Origin: Allobosea sp.
GTDB lineage: Bacteria > Pseudomonadota > Alphaproteobacteria > Rhizobiales > Kaistiaceae
DNA length: 64,000 nt
Direction of reading: 5' to 3'
NCBI GenBank assembly: GCA_017307955.1
Contig: JAFKFV010000020.1
Span: forward strand, 82,246 to 146,245
The position numbers and the translations under genes are program-made. Under the pieces are notes generated by a model, which saw only the letters and a list, made by a program, of their open reading frames with translations, searched no databases and had not been told where the DNA came from. The stretch's first letter is position 1. Each line of letters starts with the position of its first letter. Shown here piece after piece: positions 34,455 through 42,525 of this stretch.

Positions 34455-34475
34455 CCTTTGAAATCGAGCGCGGCC

Positions 34476-35519
34476 TTACTTCGGCTCCGGTATCCACGGC
34501 GCCTTGGCGGCGTCGCTGTCCTTGAAGCTCGGCACCTTCACCTGAAGCTCCTCGAAGGTCTTGATGCCGTTGTCGAGGAGTTCCTTCTGCGTCACCAGGG
34601 CCGGCTTCAGCAGGATGGAGCGGCCGGGATCCTGGCCGGCGATTAGCTGCGCCAGCGCCCGCACCGAAGCCTCGCCGACGACGGCGGGGTTGGTGGCGGC
34701 GGTCGCGACCCAGGGGCTGCCCGGCTCGATCATGGCCTGTATGTCCGAGGTCGAGATGTCGATGCCGTAGATCTTGACCTTGTCGGCGACGCCGAGCTCG
34801 TCGATGGCGAGCTTCACGCCGCGCGCAAATTCGTCCCAGGGCGTGAACACGACGGAGATGTTCGGGTTGGCGCGCAGCACCGCCTTGGTCTGGTCGGCGA
34901 CGGAGGCGGCGACGGTGTCGTTCACGACGCCCCAGGTCGCTGCTTCCTTGATGCCGGGATGGGCCTTGGTCAGCTCTTTCCAGACGGCATAGCGGCGGTC
35001 GAGCGGCGCGAAGCCGGCGACATAGACGACGCCGCCCTCGAAACTGTCACCCTGCTCCTTGACCGCGAGGTCGAGCACGAGCTTCGCCATGTCGGCGTCG
35101 GACTGCTCGACCTGCGGGATCTTAGGATTGTCGAGATTGACGTCATAGGCGACGACCGGGATGCCGGCGTCGAGCGCGGCCTGCGCTACGTCTTTCAGCG
35201 CCTCGGGCTGGCCATTGTTGATGATGATGCCCTTCACGCCGAGATTGATCGCCTGCTGGATCAGCTCGCGCTCGGCATTGATGTCGTTGCGGGCCTGCGA
35301 GATGTTGGCCTCGATGCCGAGCGCGTCGGCCTGTCGCTTCACGCCCTGCTCGAAGGCCTGCAGCCAGTCGCCGGAGCCAAGGAAGCTCACCACCGCGATC
35401 TTGACACCGCCCTTGTCGAAAGGCGCCGGCGCGCCGGCGAGACCCTCGGCGAAAGCCGCCGGCGCGAGAACGGAAAGGCCCGCCGCGACGGCGAGGCCGA
35501 TGATGGTCCTGCTCTTCAT
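34476..35519 (-). CDS. Sugar-type periplasmic binding protein, predicted methylthioribose binder (paralogue 2)
   Basis: A 347-residue exported protein; signal peptide RTIIGLAVAAGLSVLAPAAF (cleavage after AFA). ATG 35519 has GGGGGA upstream. Mature sequence begins EGLAGAPAPFDKGGVKIAVV and shares long runs with the paralogue at 26555, for example NGQPEALKDVAQ/HGQPEALKDVAQ, VNLDNPKIPQVEQSD, VYVAGFAPLDRR and WVATAATNPAVVG. It heads the operon with LVIVD protein, ATPase and permease. Two binding proteins for one channel suggest two related ligands or different affinities. Confidence 0.88.
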   Translation of the reverse strand: MKSRTIIGLAVAAGLSVLAPAAFAEGLAGAPAPFDKGGVKIAVVSFLGSGDWLQAFEQGVKRQADALGIEANISQARNDINAERELIQQAINLGVKGIIINNGQPEALKDVAQAALDAGIPVVAYDVNLDNPKIPQVEQSDADMAKLVLDLAVKEQGDSFEGGVVYVAGFAPLDRRYAVWKELTKAHPGIKEAATWGVVNDTVAASVADQTKAVLRANPNISVVFTPWDEFARGVKLAIDELGVADKVKIYGIDISTSDIQAMIEPGSPWVATAATNPAVVGEASVRALAQLIAGQDPGRSILLKPALVTQKELLDNGIKTFEELQVKVPSFKDSDAAKAPWIPEPK

Positions 35520-35834
35520 TCTATCCCCCAGCGCGGGCCGCTGCCCGCCTCGATGGCTGATCCCGTGGCTTCCGCGCGCTCGCGCTCGCGGTGGCTCGTC
35601 GCGGCACCCTAACGACCGCGCGTCAGTGCGATAAGGATCGGAATACCAATTCTGCTCGTTCCATGGGTATGAAATGCTGCGAATTGGCAAAAATCGCCTG
35701 TCCGGTGGCAGCGGCGTTGCGCGAAGTCGGCGGGACGGGGTCGAGGCGCGGGATGCGGCTGCCCGGCAGGGCTTCACGAATGATCTGTTCATAGGTAAAC
35801 GAAGCGCCACGGCAGCCGAATGGAGGAGACGAGG
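35520..35834. other. 315-bp divergent promoter region
   Basis: Between the binding-protein gene (minus, start 35519) and the aldo/keto reductase (plus, start 35835). The part around 35640-35690 is relatively AT-rich and includes ATACCAATTC and GAATTGGCAAAAATC, suitable for promoters. No credible gene and no clear operator palindrome seen. Confidence 0.4.
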
Positions 35835-36824
35835 ATGCAGACGCGCAGGATCGGACGGACGGATCTCGAGGTCACGACGCTCTCCTTCGGCGCGGCGGGC
35901 ATCGGCAATCTCTATCGGCCGATCAGCCGCGACGATGCCGAGGCGACGCTTGCGGTCGCCTGGGACGCCGGCATCCGCTATTTCGACACGGCGCCGCGCT
36001 ACGGCCACGGCCTTTCCGAGCATCGGCTGGGCGAGTTCCTGCGCAGCCAGCCGCGCGCCTCCTATGTGATCTCGACCAAGGTCGGCCGGTTGCTGTCGCC
36101 GGTGCCGGAGAACGAGGTGCCGGATTACGGCTTCGCCGATCCGCTACCCTTCCGCGCCGACTACGACTATTCCTATAACGGCGTGATGCGTTCGGTGGAG
36201 TTCAGCCTGGCGCGGCTCGGCACCAACCGCGTCGAGATCCTCTATGTTCACGATATCGGCGTGCTGACGCATGGCGAGGAGGAGAACGCCCGCCACTTCC
36301 GCGACCTGATGGATGGCGGCATGAAGGCGCTCGACGAGCTGAAATCGTCCGGCGCAGTCAAGGCGATCGGCCTCGGCGTCAACGAGACGCAGGTTTGCCT
36401 CGACGTCATGGCGCGCGCGCCGATCGACTGCATCCTGCTCGCCGGCCGCTACACGCTGCTCGACCGCAGCGCCGAGCGCGAGCTTCTCCAGCGCTGCCGC
36501 GAGACCGGCACGACGCTCGTCATCGGCGGCGTGTTCAATTCCGGCATTCTGGCGACCGGCGCGCAGCCGGGCGCGCATTTCGACTATGAGCCGGCCTCGG
36601 ATGACGTCATCCGCCGCGTGAATGGCATGGAGGCGGTGGCCAAGAAGTATGGCGTCTCGCTCGGCGCCGCCGCCATGGCCTTCCCGCTGGCGAGCGACAC
36701 CGTCTCGACGGTGCTGGTCGGCACGGCGAAGCCGTCGAGCATGCAGCGCAATGTCGATCTCTTCGATGCGCCGATCCCGGACGCGGCCTGGGCGGAATTC
36801 GACGCGCTCGCGCTGCGGCCCTGA
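35835..36824 (+). CDS. Aldo/keto reductase, L-fucose/D-threo-aldose dehydrogenase type
   Basis: A 329-residue TIM-barrel oxidoreductase starting at ATG 35835 behind GGAGGAGACGAGG. The catalytic tetrad is recognisable as Asp and Tyr in IRYFDTAPRYGHGLSE, Lys in VISTKVGRLL and His in ILYVHDIGVL. The middle stretch FRADYDYSYNGVMRSVEFSL is characteristic of pyridoxal- or fucose-dehydrogenase-like members that oxidise aldoses to lactones with NAD(P). It faces the minus-strand sugar operon and may supply one of its oxidative steps; its own regulation is unclear. Substrate is inferred from family only. Confidence 0.87.
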   Translation: MQTRRIGRTDLEVTTLSFGAAGIGNLYRPISRDDAEATLAVAWDAGIRYFDTAPRYGHGLSEHRLGEFLRSQPRASYVISTKVGRLLSPVPENEVPDYGFADPLPFRADYDYSYNGVMRSVEFSLARLGTNRVEILYVHDIGVLTHGEEENARHFRDLMDGGMKALDELKSSGAVKAIGLGVNETQVCLDVMARAPIDCILLAGRYTLLDRSAERELLQRCRETGTTLVIGGVFNSGILATGAQPGAHFDYEPASDDVIRRVNGMEAVAKKYGVSLGAAAMAFPLASDTVSTVLVGTAKPSSMQRNVDLFDAPIPDAAWAEFDALALRP

Positions 36825-36827
36825 GCG

Positions 36828-37649
36828 TCAGACCTCGAGCGGATAGGCGTCGGCGTCGGGCGCGTTGGCCCAGCTCTGCATGGTCTGCCCGCCATCGATG
36901 AGCCAGCCGGCGCCGGTGACATGGCGGGCGTCGTCCGAGGCCAGGAAGGCGACGACCGCGGCCACGTCCTCCGGCTGGCCGATGCGGCGCAGCGGAATGC
37001 GGTTCGCGAAGCGCGCGATGCCGCGCTCATACTCGTCCTCGCTGCCGGCCGGAACGCCGAGCCGGGTCTCGATGACGCCAGGGCAGACCGCGTTGACGCG
37101 GATGCCATAGCGGGCCATGTCGAAGGCGGCCGCCCGCGTCAGGCCGAGGATCGCGTGCTTGGTCGAGGCATAGCCGGCGCCGCCGGCGAGGATGTCCCAG
37201 CCCGACATGGACGAGGCCATGTTGACCACCGCGCCCTGGATTTTGGCGGCGATCATGGCGCGGAGCCCATAGCGCTGCACCAGGAAGACGCCGCGCAGGT
37301 TGACGCGGACGATATCGTCGAAATCGGCGGCCGACAGCTCGTGCACCGGCGCCACGACGCCCGGAATGCCGGCATTGTTGAAGACGATGTCGAGCCGGCC
37401 GAGCGCCGATACAGACGCGTCGACCGCAGCCGCGACGCCGGTCTCGTCGCCGACATCGACGGCGGTGGCGAAGAGCGTGACGCCCGCCTCGCGCAGCTCC
37501 TTCTCGGCGGTGGCGATGCGGTTCGGGTCGCGGTCGAGAAGGGCGATCGCGGCGCCCTCGGAGGCGAAGTGGCGGCAGGCCGCAAGGCCGATCGCGCCGG
37601 CGCCGCCGGTGATGAGGGCAACCTTGCCGTCGAAGCGTCCCGCAGCCAT
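36828..37649 (-). CDS. Short-chain dehydrogenase/reductase
   Basis: A 273-residue SDR starting at ATG 37649 (GAGGAAAGAGACTC upstream). Rossmann motif LITGGAGAIGLAAC, NNAGIPGVV, and active-site YASTKHAILGL (YxxxK), with cofactor Asp in LLDRDPNRI indicating NAD preference. It ends TMQSWANAPDADAYPLEV after the WLIDGGQT typical of FabG-like dehydrogenases. Last gene of the sugar operon starting at 43875, probably oxidising a sugar, sugar acid or derived alcohol. Confidence 0.88.
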   Translation of the reverse strand: MAAGRFDGKVALITGGAGAIGLAACRHFASEGAAIALLDRDPNRIATAEKELREAGVTLFATAVDVGDETGVAAAVDASVSALGRLDIVFNNAGIPGVVAPVHELSAADFDDIVRVNLRGVFLVQRYGLRAMIAAKIQGAVVNMASSMSGWDILAGGAGYASTKHAILGLTRAAAFDMARYGIRVNAVCPGVIETRLGVPAGSEDEYERGIARFANRIPLRRIGQPEDVAAVVAFLASDDARHVTGAGWLIDGGQTMQSWANAPDADAYPLEV

Positions 37650-37677
37650 GAGTCTCTTTCCTCGGATGTCGCCGGTT

Positions 37678-38511
37678 TCAGTAGTCGCGCCAGGAATGCC
37701 GGGCGACGAAGCCGAGCGCATCGCGCGCGGCCGTGGTGTCGATCACCGCCTTGTGGCCGGTGATCGGATGCTTGAGCGGCAGATTGCCGAACGCCGCATG
37801 GATGAGATCCAGCGTCGGCGTCTCGCTATAGGTGTCGTCGGCCGACAGGAAGAGGCGGAGATGCCCCTCGTTGCGCGCCTCGACCGCGGCGCGGAAGCCC
37901 GCCGCCGCATCGCGCGCGTCGATATAGGACCAGAGGTCGCGGCCGGATTCTGAGCTTTCGCGGCGCGGGCCGACTTCCCTGAAGAAGGTCTCCGGGCTCT
38001 GGATCCAGGGCATGCGCAGGCTGACCGCATCGATCTTGCCGCGCCTCACCGCAGCCTCGACGATCTCTTCGCCCAGCGTCTTCGACAGCGCATAGGCATC
38101 CTGCGGGGCGAGCGGGTGGTCCTCGTCAATCGGCAGATAGGAGAGCGCGACCGGCTTCACGAAGAACGGGAAGCCGAGCACGCTGAAGGACGAGGCATAG
38201 ACCAGCCGGCGGATGCCGAGCGTCACCGCAGCCTCGACGACATTGAAGGCGAGCGCCATGTTCGTCGAGAAAACGTCGGTCGCCGTGCGCCCGGTCGGCC
38301 GCGGGATGGCAGCGGCGTGGATCACGGCGTCGGCGCCGGCGAGCGCCTGCACCGCCGAGCCGAAATCCTCGAGGCCGACATGGAGATGGGCGGAGAGCTT
38401 CGTCGTCGGCGGCGAAGTGTCGATGCCGCGTACCTGGTGGCCGGCCGCCATCAGCGCATCGGCGATGGCGCGGCCGAGCAGTCCGCTGGAGCCGGTAAGC
38501 GCGATCAGCAT
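37678..38511 (-). CDS. NAD-dependent epimerase/dehydratase (extended SDR)
   Basis: A 277-residue extended SDR. ATG 38511 has AGGAGG six bases upstream. N-terminal cofactor motif ALTGSSGLLGRAIADAL; mid-protein ADAVIHAAAIPRPTG; catalytic YALSKTLGEEIV (YxxxK). Such proteins act as sugar epimerases, dehydratases or uronate dehydrogenases. The short length of about 275 residues and sequence style are compatible with uronate- or sugar-dehydrogenase-like members. Located 28 bp after the Gfo/Idh gene in the sugar operon. Confidence 0.85.
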   Translation of the reverse strand: MLIALTGSSGLLGRAIADALMAAGHQVRGIDTSPPTTKLSAHLHVGLEDFGSAVQALAGADAVIHAAAIPRPTGRTATDVFSTNMALAFNVVEAAVTLGIRRLVYASSFSVLGFPFFVKPVALSYLPIDEDHPLAPQDAYALSKTLGEEIVEAAVRRGKIDAVSLRMPWIQSPETFFREVGPRRESSESGRDLWSYIDARDAAAGFRAAVEARNEGHLRLFLSADDTYSETPTLDLIHAAFGNLPLKHPITGHKAVIDTTAARDALGFVARHSWRDY

Positions 38512-38537
38512 GGCAGCCTCCTTCTGGGTTCGGTGTG

Positions 38538-39611
38538 TCAGGCCGGCTTCGGCGGCATCGCGCGGATGATCCGGACCGCGAGGTCGAGATCGGCGAGGCC
38601 GCCGGAAAGCGGCGTGCGCGGCGTGGCGCCGTTCAGGACGCAATCCGCGAAATGCTTCCACTCGCGGCGGAACGAGGTGTCGGGGACGCCGGGCAGGGTG
38701 CGTGAGGATTCCCCGCCATCGGCCTCCTCCTTCAGCGAGACGATCGCCGAGGCGTGGCGCCAATAGGGGTTCTGGAAGGTGACGCGGACCTCGTCCTTGT
38801 CGCCATGCGCCTCGAGATATTCGTCCCACCATTCATACTTCGCGACGCCGATCTCGAGCGTGCAGGGGACGCCGCCCGGATAATCGAGCACGGCGAGCAG
38901 CTGGTCGCCGCCGACCGGTTGGGCATAGAGCACCTTGCCGTCGCTGCCGAAGGCGCCGCGCAGCACGGCGAGGTCATGGCTGCCGAGCATCAGCAGCATG
39001 AGATAGAGGTCGCGATAGCCGGCATGGCTCGCGCCGAGCGAGGCATCGATGCGTGCGCCGGCCGCGGCCCGCGCCGTCGCCATCACGTCGGCGGGAATGT
39101 CGCTCGCACGATGCTGCGTGTAGAGCGTGCCATAGCGGTCGAAGCGGCCGGCGAAATCATGCACGCGGATGGCGCGCGGCTTGCCGATCTTCGCGATCCT
39201 CGAAAGGCCGATCTCATAGCCGGGATCGTAGAGCTTCATGTAGCCGACCATGGCGACGAGGCCGCTCGCCTCGGCCTGCTCCACGAGCGGCCGCGCCTCT
39301 TCCGGCGTGAAGGCGAGCGGCTTTTCGACCAGCACATGCTTGCCGGCCGCCAGCGCCGCCTGGACGATCTCGCCATGGTCATAGGTGCAGATCACGACGG
39401 CATCGACCGCGGGATCGGCGAGGAGCGCGCGATAATCGGCATAGAGCGCCTCGACGCCATATTGCGTGCCGAGCTTTTGGAGCACGCCGGCCGAGATGTC
39501 GCAGAGCGCCGCGATCCGGAGCGAGGGCAGCTCGTCGAGATAGGGCAGGTGCATGAGCTGCGCGATCTCTCCGCAGCCGATGACGCCGACGCCGATCACC
39601 TTGTCGTTCAT
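38538..39611 (-). CDS. Gfo/Idh/MocA-family oxidoreductase
   Basis: A 357-residue NAD(P)-dependent oxidoreductase. Rossmann motif VGVIGCGEIAQLMHLPYLDE and the family hallmark EKPLAFTPEEA (lysine of the EKP motif is catalytic). The C-terminal beta-sheet domain carries the substrate site. Members oxidise inositols, sugars or glycosides, often at C3. It starts 1 bp after the permease stop in the sugar operon. In combination with the isomerase/epimerase at 41447 it could carry out the 3-keto-glycoside route, in which oxidation is followed by elimination; this is inference. Confidence 0.88.
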   Translation of the reverse strand: MNDKVIGVGVIGCGEIAQLMHLPYLDELPSLRIAALCDISAGVLQKLGTQYGVEALYADYRALLADPAVDAVVICTYDHGEIVQAALAAGKHVLVEKPLAFTPEEARPLVEQAEASGLVAMVGYMKLYDPGYEIGLSRIAKIGKPRAIRVHDFAGRFDRYGTLYTQHRASDIPADVMATARAAAGARIDASLGASHAGYRDLYLMLLMLGSHDLAVLRGAFGSDGKVLYAQPVGGDQLLAVLDYPGGVPCTLEIGVAKYEWWDEYLEAHGDKDEVRVTFQNPYWRHASAIVSLKEEADGGESSRTLPGVPDTSFRREWKHFADCVLNGATPRTPLSGGLADLDLAVRIIRAMPPKPA

Positions 39612-39612
39612 G

Positions 39613-40512
39613 TCAACCCTTTACCGCGCCGGCCGTGAGCCCGGCGATGAACTGCCGCTGCATCAGCAGGAAGACGATGATCACCGGCAGGGTCGTGATC
39701 ATCAATGCCGCGAAATAGAGGTTCCAGAGCGAGTCGTATTGCTGGAAGAAGCTGACGAGACCGAGCGGAATGGTCTGCAGCTCGGGCTTCCTGAGCAGCA
39801 GGAAGGCGAGGAAGAAGTCGTTCCAGATCTCGATGAAGCCGAAGATCAGCACGAGCGCGACGCCCGGCCGGATCAGCGGCAGCATGATGTGGAGGAGCAC
39901 CTGGAAGCGCGAGGCGCCATCGACGCGCGCTGCGTCCTCGAGATCCGCCGGCAGCGTCAGGAAGAAGCTCCGGAGGATGAAGACCGAGAGCGGCAGCGAG
40001 CTCGCGGCATAGATGACCGCGACGCCGAGGCGGTTGTTGATGAGGCCGAGATCGCGCGCGACCATGAAGAGCGGGATCGCCATCACCTGAGGCGGCACGA
40101 ACATCGCGGCGACGATGGCGGCCGTGACGATGCCGCGGCCGCGAAAGCGCAGCCGCGCCAGCGCATAGGCGCAGGGGGTCGCCGCCGCGACGAGGACGAC
40201 CAGCGCCGCGGCCGTGATCGAGACGCTGTTGACGATCCGCATCCCCATGCCGGCCATCTTCCAGGCTTCGGCATAGTTGCCGAATTCGAGACCCGCCGGC
40301 GGTCCCCAGACATTGGTGATGATCTCGTTCTTGGTCTTCAGCGAGCCCGACAGCACCCAGAACAGCGGATAGATCGTCTGCAGCAGGACGACGATCAGCG
40401 CGGCATAGACGAGGGCGAGTTCGCCGACCCCGCGCCAGCCGAGCGTGGCGAGGGTGGTGGCGAGATCGGCGCGGCGCGCCGGCGCGGCGGGGGAGGCGGC
40501 GATATCGGTCAC
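39613..40512 (-). CDS. ABC importer permease (MalG-like)
   Basis: A 299-residue inner-membrane protein; N-terminus of about 30 polar residues, then ALVYAALIVVLLQTIYPLFW as the first membrane segment. The EAA loop reads DLEDAARVDGASRFQVLLHI, in which the second residue is Asp. Overlaps the preceding permease gene by 4 bp (40509-40512). It forms the channel with that protein for the binding protein encoded at 42526. No ATPase gene belongs to this operon. Confidence 0.88.
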   Translation of the reverse strand: MTDIAASPAAPARRADLATTLATLGWRGVGELALVYAALIVVLLQTIYPLFWVLSGSLKTKNEIITNVWGPPAGLEFGNYAEAWKMAGMGMRIVNSVSITAAALVVLVAAATPCAYALARLRFRGRGIVTAAIVAAMFVPPQVMAIPLFMVARDLGLINNRLGVAVIYAASSLPLSVFILRSFFLTLPADLEDAARVDGASRFQVLLHIMLPLIRPGVALVLIFGFIEIWNDFFLAFLLLRKPELQTIPLGLVSFFQQYDSLWNLYFAALMITTLPVIIVFLLMQRQFIAGLTAGAVKG

Positions 40513-41450
40513 AGCGCCATCCTCTGCCGCCGCATCAGCACGAGCAGCCCGACACAGGCGAGCCCGACGATGAGGAAGAGGACATAGCCCATCGCAGAGG
40601 CGTAGCTCATCGCCCCATCCTGGAAGGCCTTGGTCATCATGTAGGTCAGTGCCACCTCGGTGGCGTGGTTGGGTCCGCCCTTGGTCAGGACATAGACGAT
40701 ATCGAAATTGCGCACGAAGGCGCCGGAAAGGCCGAGGATCGAATTGATGAACACGATCGGCATGATGAGCGGCAGCGTCACATGCCAGAAGCGGCGGACG
40801 CGGCCGGCGCCGTCCATGGTCGCGCTCTCATAGAGTTCGGCCGGGATCGTCTGCAGCCCGGCGAGATAGATGACGCCGTGGAAGCCGAGCCATTTCCAGA
40901 CATCGACGGCGATGATGGCATAGAGCGCGGTGTTGGCGTCGCCGAGCCAGGAATGCTTGAGGAAGCCGAGGCCGAAGAGCTCAAGGCCGGCATTGAGGAG
41001 GCCGAAGACCGGATTGTAGATCCACGACCACAGCAGCCCGACCGCGACGAAGGACATCGTCACCGGCACGAAGGCGGCGGCGCGGAAGAAGGCGCGGCCG
41101 AGGAGAGCCCGGTTGAGCAGCAGCGCCAGCGCGAGGCCGAGCACATTTTTCAGGATCAGGATCGCGATGACGAAGATGATGTTGTTCTCGATCGCGCCGA
41201 GGAAGATGCGATCGGAAGCGAGGCGGACGTAATTGCCGAGGCCGATGAAGACCGGCGTCGAGAAGCCGTCCCAGTTGTGCAGCGACAGCCAGAATCCGCT
41301 GGCGAAGGGCCAGACATAGAACAGCGCGAACAGGACGCCGGCCGGCAGGATCATCGCCGCGGCGGCAAGGCCGTCGCCCGATGGATCGCGTGCCGGCCGG
41401 CTTCGCCGGCCAGTTCGGGCGTGGGCTCCCGAAGCTGGCAGCGCGCTCAT
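40509..41450 (-). CDS. ABC importer permease (MalF-like)
   Basis: A 313-residue inner-membrane protein with a basic N-terminus (HARTGRRSRPARD), then AAMILPAGVLFALFYVWPFA. EAA loop: LYESATMDGAGRVRRFWHVT, with Ser in place of the second Ala. Overlaps the isomerase stop by 4 bp (41447-41450) and the next permease start by 4 bp. Third gene of the sugar operon. Confidence 0.88.
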   Translation of the reverse strand: MSALPASGAHARTGRRSRPARDPSGDGLAAAAMILPAGVLFALFYVWPFASGFWLSLHNWDGFSTPVFIGLGNYVRLASDRIFLGAIENNIIFVIAILILKNVLGLALALLLNRALLGRAFFRAAAFVPVTMSFVAVGLLWSWIYNPVFGLLNAGLELFGLGFLKHSWLGDANTALYAIIAVDVWKWLGFHGVIYLAGLQTIPAELYESATMDGAGRVRRFWHVTLPLIMPIVFINSILGLSGAFVRNFDIVYVLTKGGPNHATEVALTYMMTKAFQDGAMSYASAMGYVLFLIVGLACVGLLVLMRRQRMAL

Positions 41451-42379
41451 TCGGCCTGACCGGGGGTCAGCACGAGGCCGAGCGTGTCGCGGACATAGGC
41501 GATGCTCTCCAGCGTCGACTGCTCGGCGGTCTTCTGCGAGGCGTCGAGCTCAATGATGGCAAGGCCGGAATAATCCGCATCCAGCAGGACATCGACGAGG
41601 CCGGGAAGATCGACGACGCCCGCGCCAAGCTCGCAGAAGGCGGCGTAGCGGTCATAACCCTTCAGGGCCGGATCGACGCGGGTGTCCTTCAGATGCATGT
41701 AGCGGACCGCCTCGACATAGGTCTTCAGCGTTCCGACCGGATCGGAATTGGTGTGAGCCAGATGGGCCGGGTCGATGCAGAGGCCGGCATGGCGCGTGTC
41801 GAGCTCGTCCATCATGCGGTCCAGCTGGTCGCGGCGCTCGATGAAGGTGTCGAGATGCGGATGATAGACCGTCTCGATGCCGAGGTCATGCGTGCGGCGA
41901 CCGATATCCTCGAGCGAGCGGCAGAAGGCCTTGTAGTCCTCGGCCGTATGCTCGCCCGCGACGCCTTCCGACGGACCGCCGCCGAGCACCAGCACCGGCG
42001 CGCCGAAGCCCTTGAGGAGGCGGGCGAGGGCGACGAGCACGTCGCGCTCATATTCCCAGGCGACGGGATTGGTGAAGATCGCATTGCAGTAGAGCGAGGA
42101 GAGCGTGATGCCGTAGGCGCTCTGGGCCTCGGAAAGCAGCGCATAGCGGCGGAGGATGTCGGTGTCGGTCGTGACACCCATCGGCGCCTGATTGCCGAGC
42201 TGCATATATTTGCGGGCGTACTGGTCGGAAAGGCTGGTGAAGGCCAGGATCTCGAACCAGCCGAAGCCCTGCTTGGCGAGGAACTCGATCGCCGGCGTCA
42301 GCGGCAGGCCGGCGAGGTCCCAGCTGTTCAGATGATAGCCGATGGAGAATTTCTGCCGTTCGGCGCGTGAGGCGGTCAT
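41447..42379 (-). CDS. Sugar-phosphate isomerase/epimerase (xylose-isomerase-like TIM barrel)
   Basis: A 310-residue TIM-barrel protein starting at ATG 42379 (MTASRAERQKFSIGYHLNSW). An earlier in-frame GTG at 42415 lies in the arm of a stem-loop and is not preferred. Metal-site segments include TLSSLYCNAIF, GIETVYHPHLDTF, GLCIDPAHLAHTN, YMHLKDTRVDP and IELDASQK, matching the His/Glu/Asp ligand pattern of the family. Possible roles: ketose epimerase, inosose dehydratase-like, or cleavage of a 3-keto-glycoside made by the Gfo/Idh enzyme. It lies between the binding protein and the permeases, so it is expressed with uptake. Confidence 0.85.
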   Translation of the reverse strand: MTASRAERQKFSIGYHLNSWDLAGLPLTPAIEFLAKQGFGWFEILAFTSLSDQYARKYMQLGNQAPMGVTTDTDILRRYALLSEAQSAYGITLSSLYCNAIFTNPVAWEYERDVLVALARLLKGFGAPVLVLGGGPSEGVAGEHTAEDYKAFCRSLEDIGRRTHDLGIETVYHPHLDTFIERRDQLDRMMDELDTRHAGLCIDPAHLAHTNSDPVGTLKTYVEAVRYMHLKDTRVDPALKGYDRYAAFCELGAGVVDLPGLVDVLLDADYSGLAIIELDASQKTAEQSTLESIAYVRDTLGLVLTPGQAE

Positions 42380-42414
42380 GGGGCTCTCGAGGCTCGCGGG
42401 GTTGCGGGAGATCA

Positions 42415-42456
42415 CGTCCCGCGAAGCCGGCGACGAGGAGCCGACTTCGCGGGACG
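42415..42456 (-). other. Intercistronic stem-loop after the binding-protein gene
   Basis: A 12-bp perfect stem, CGTCCCGCGAAG (42415-42426) with CTTCGCGGGACG (42445-42456), 18-nt loop. It lies between the binding-protein stop (42526) and the isomerase start (42379). Like those at 5675 and 45391 it follows a binding-protein gene, and lacks a T-run. Confidence 0.55.
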
Positions 42457-42525
42457 GGCGGCCGCCCTTGGGGGAGGGAGAGGAGACGGGCGGCCGGTCT
42501 CAGTTGTGGGTTCAGGCAAGCGGCC

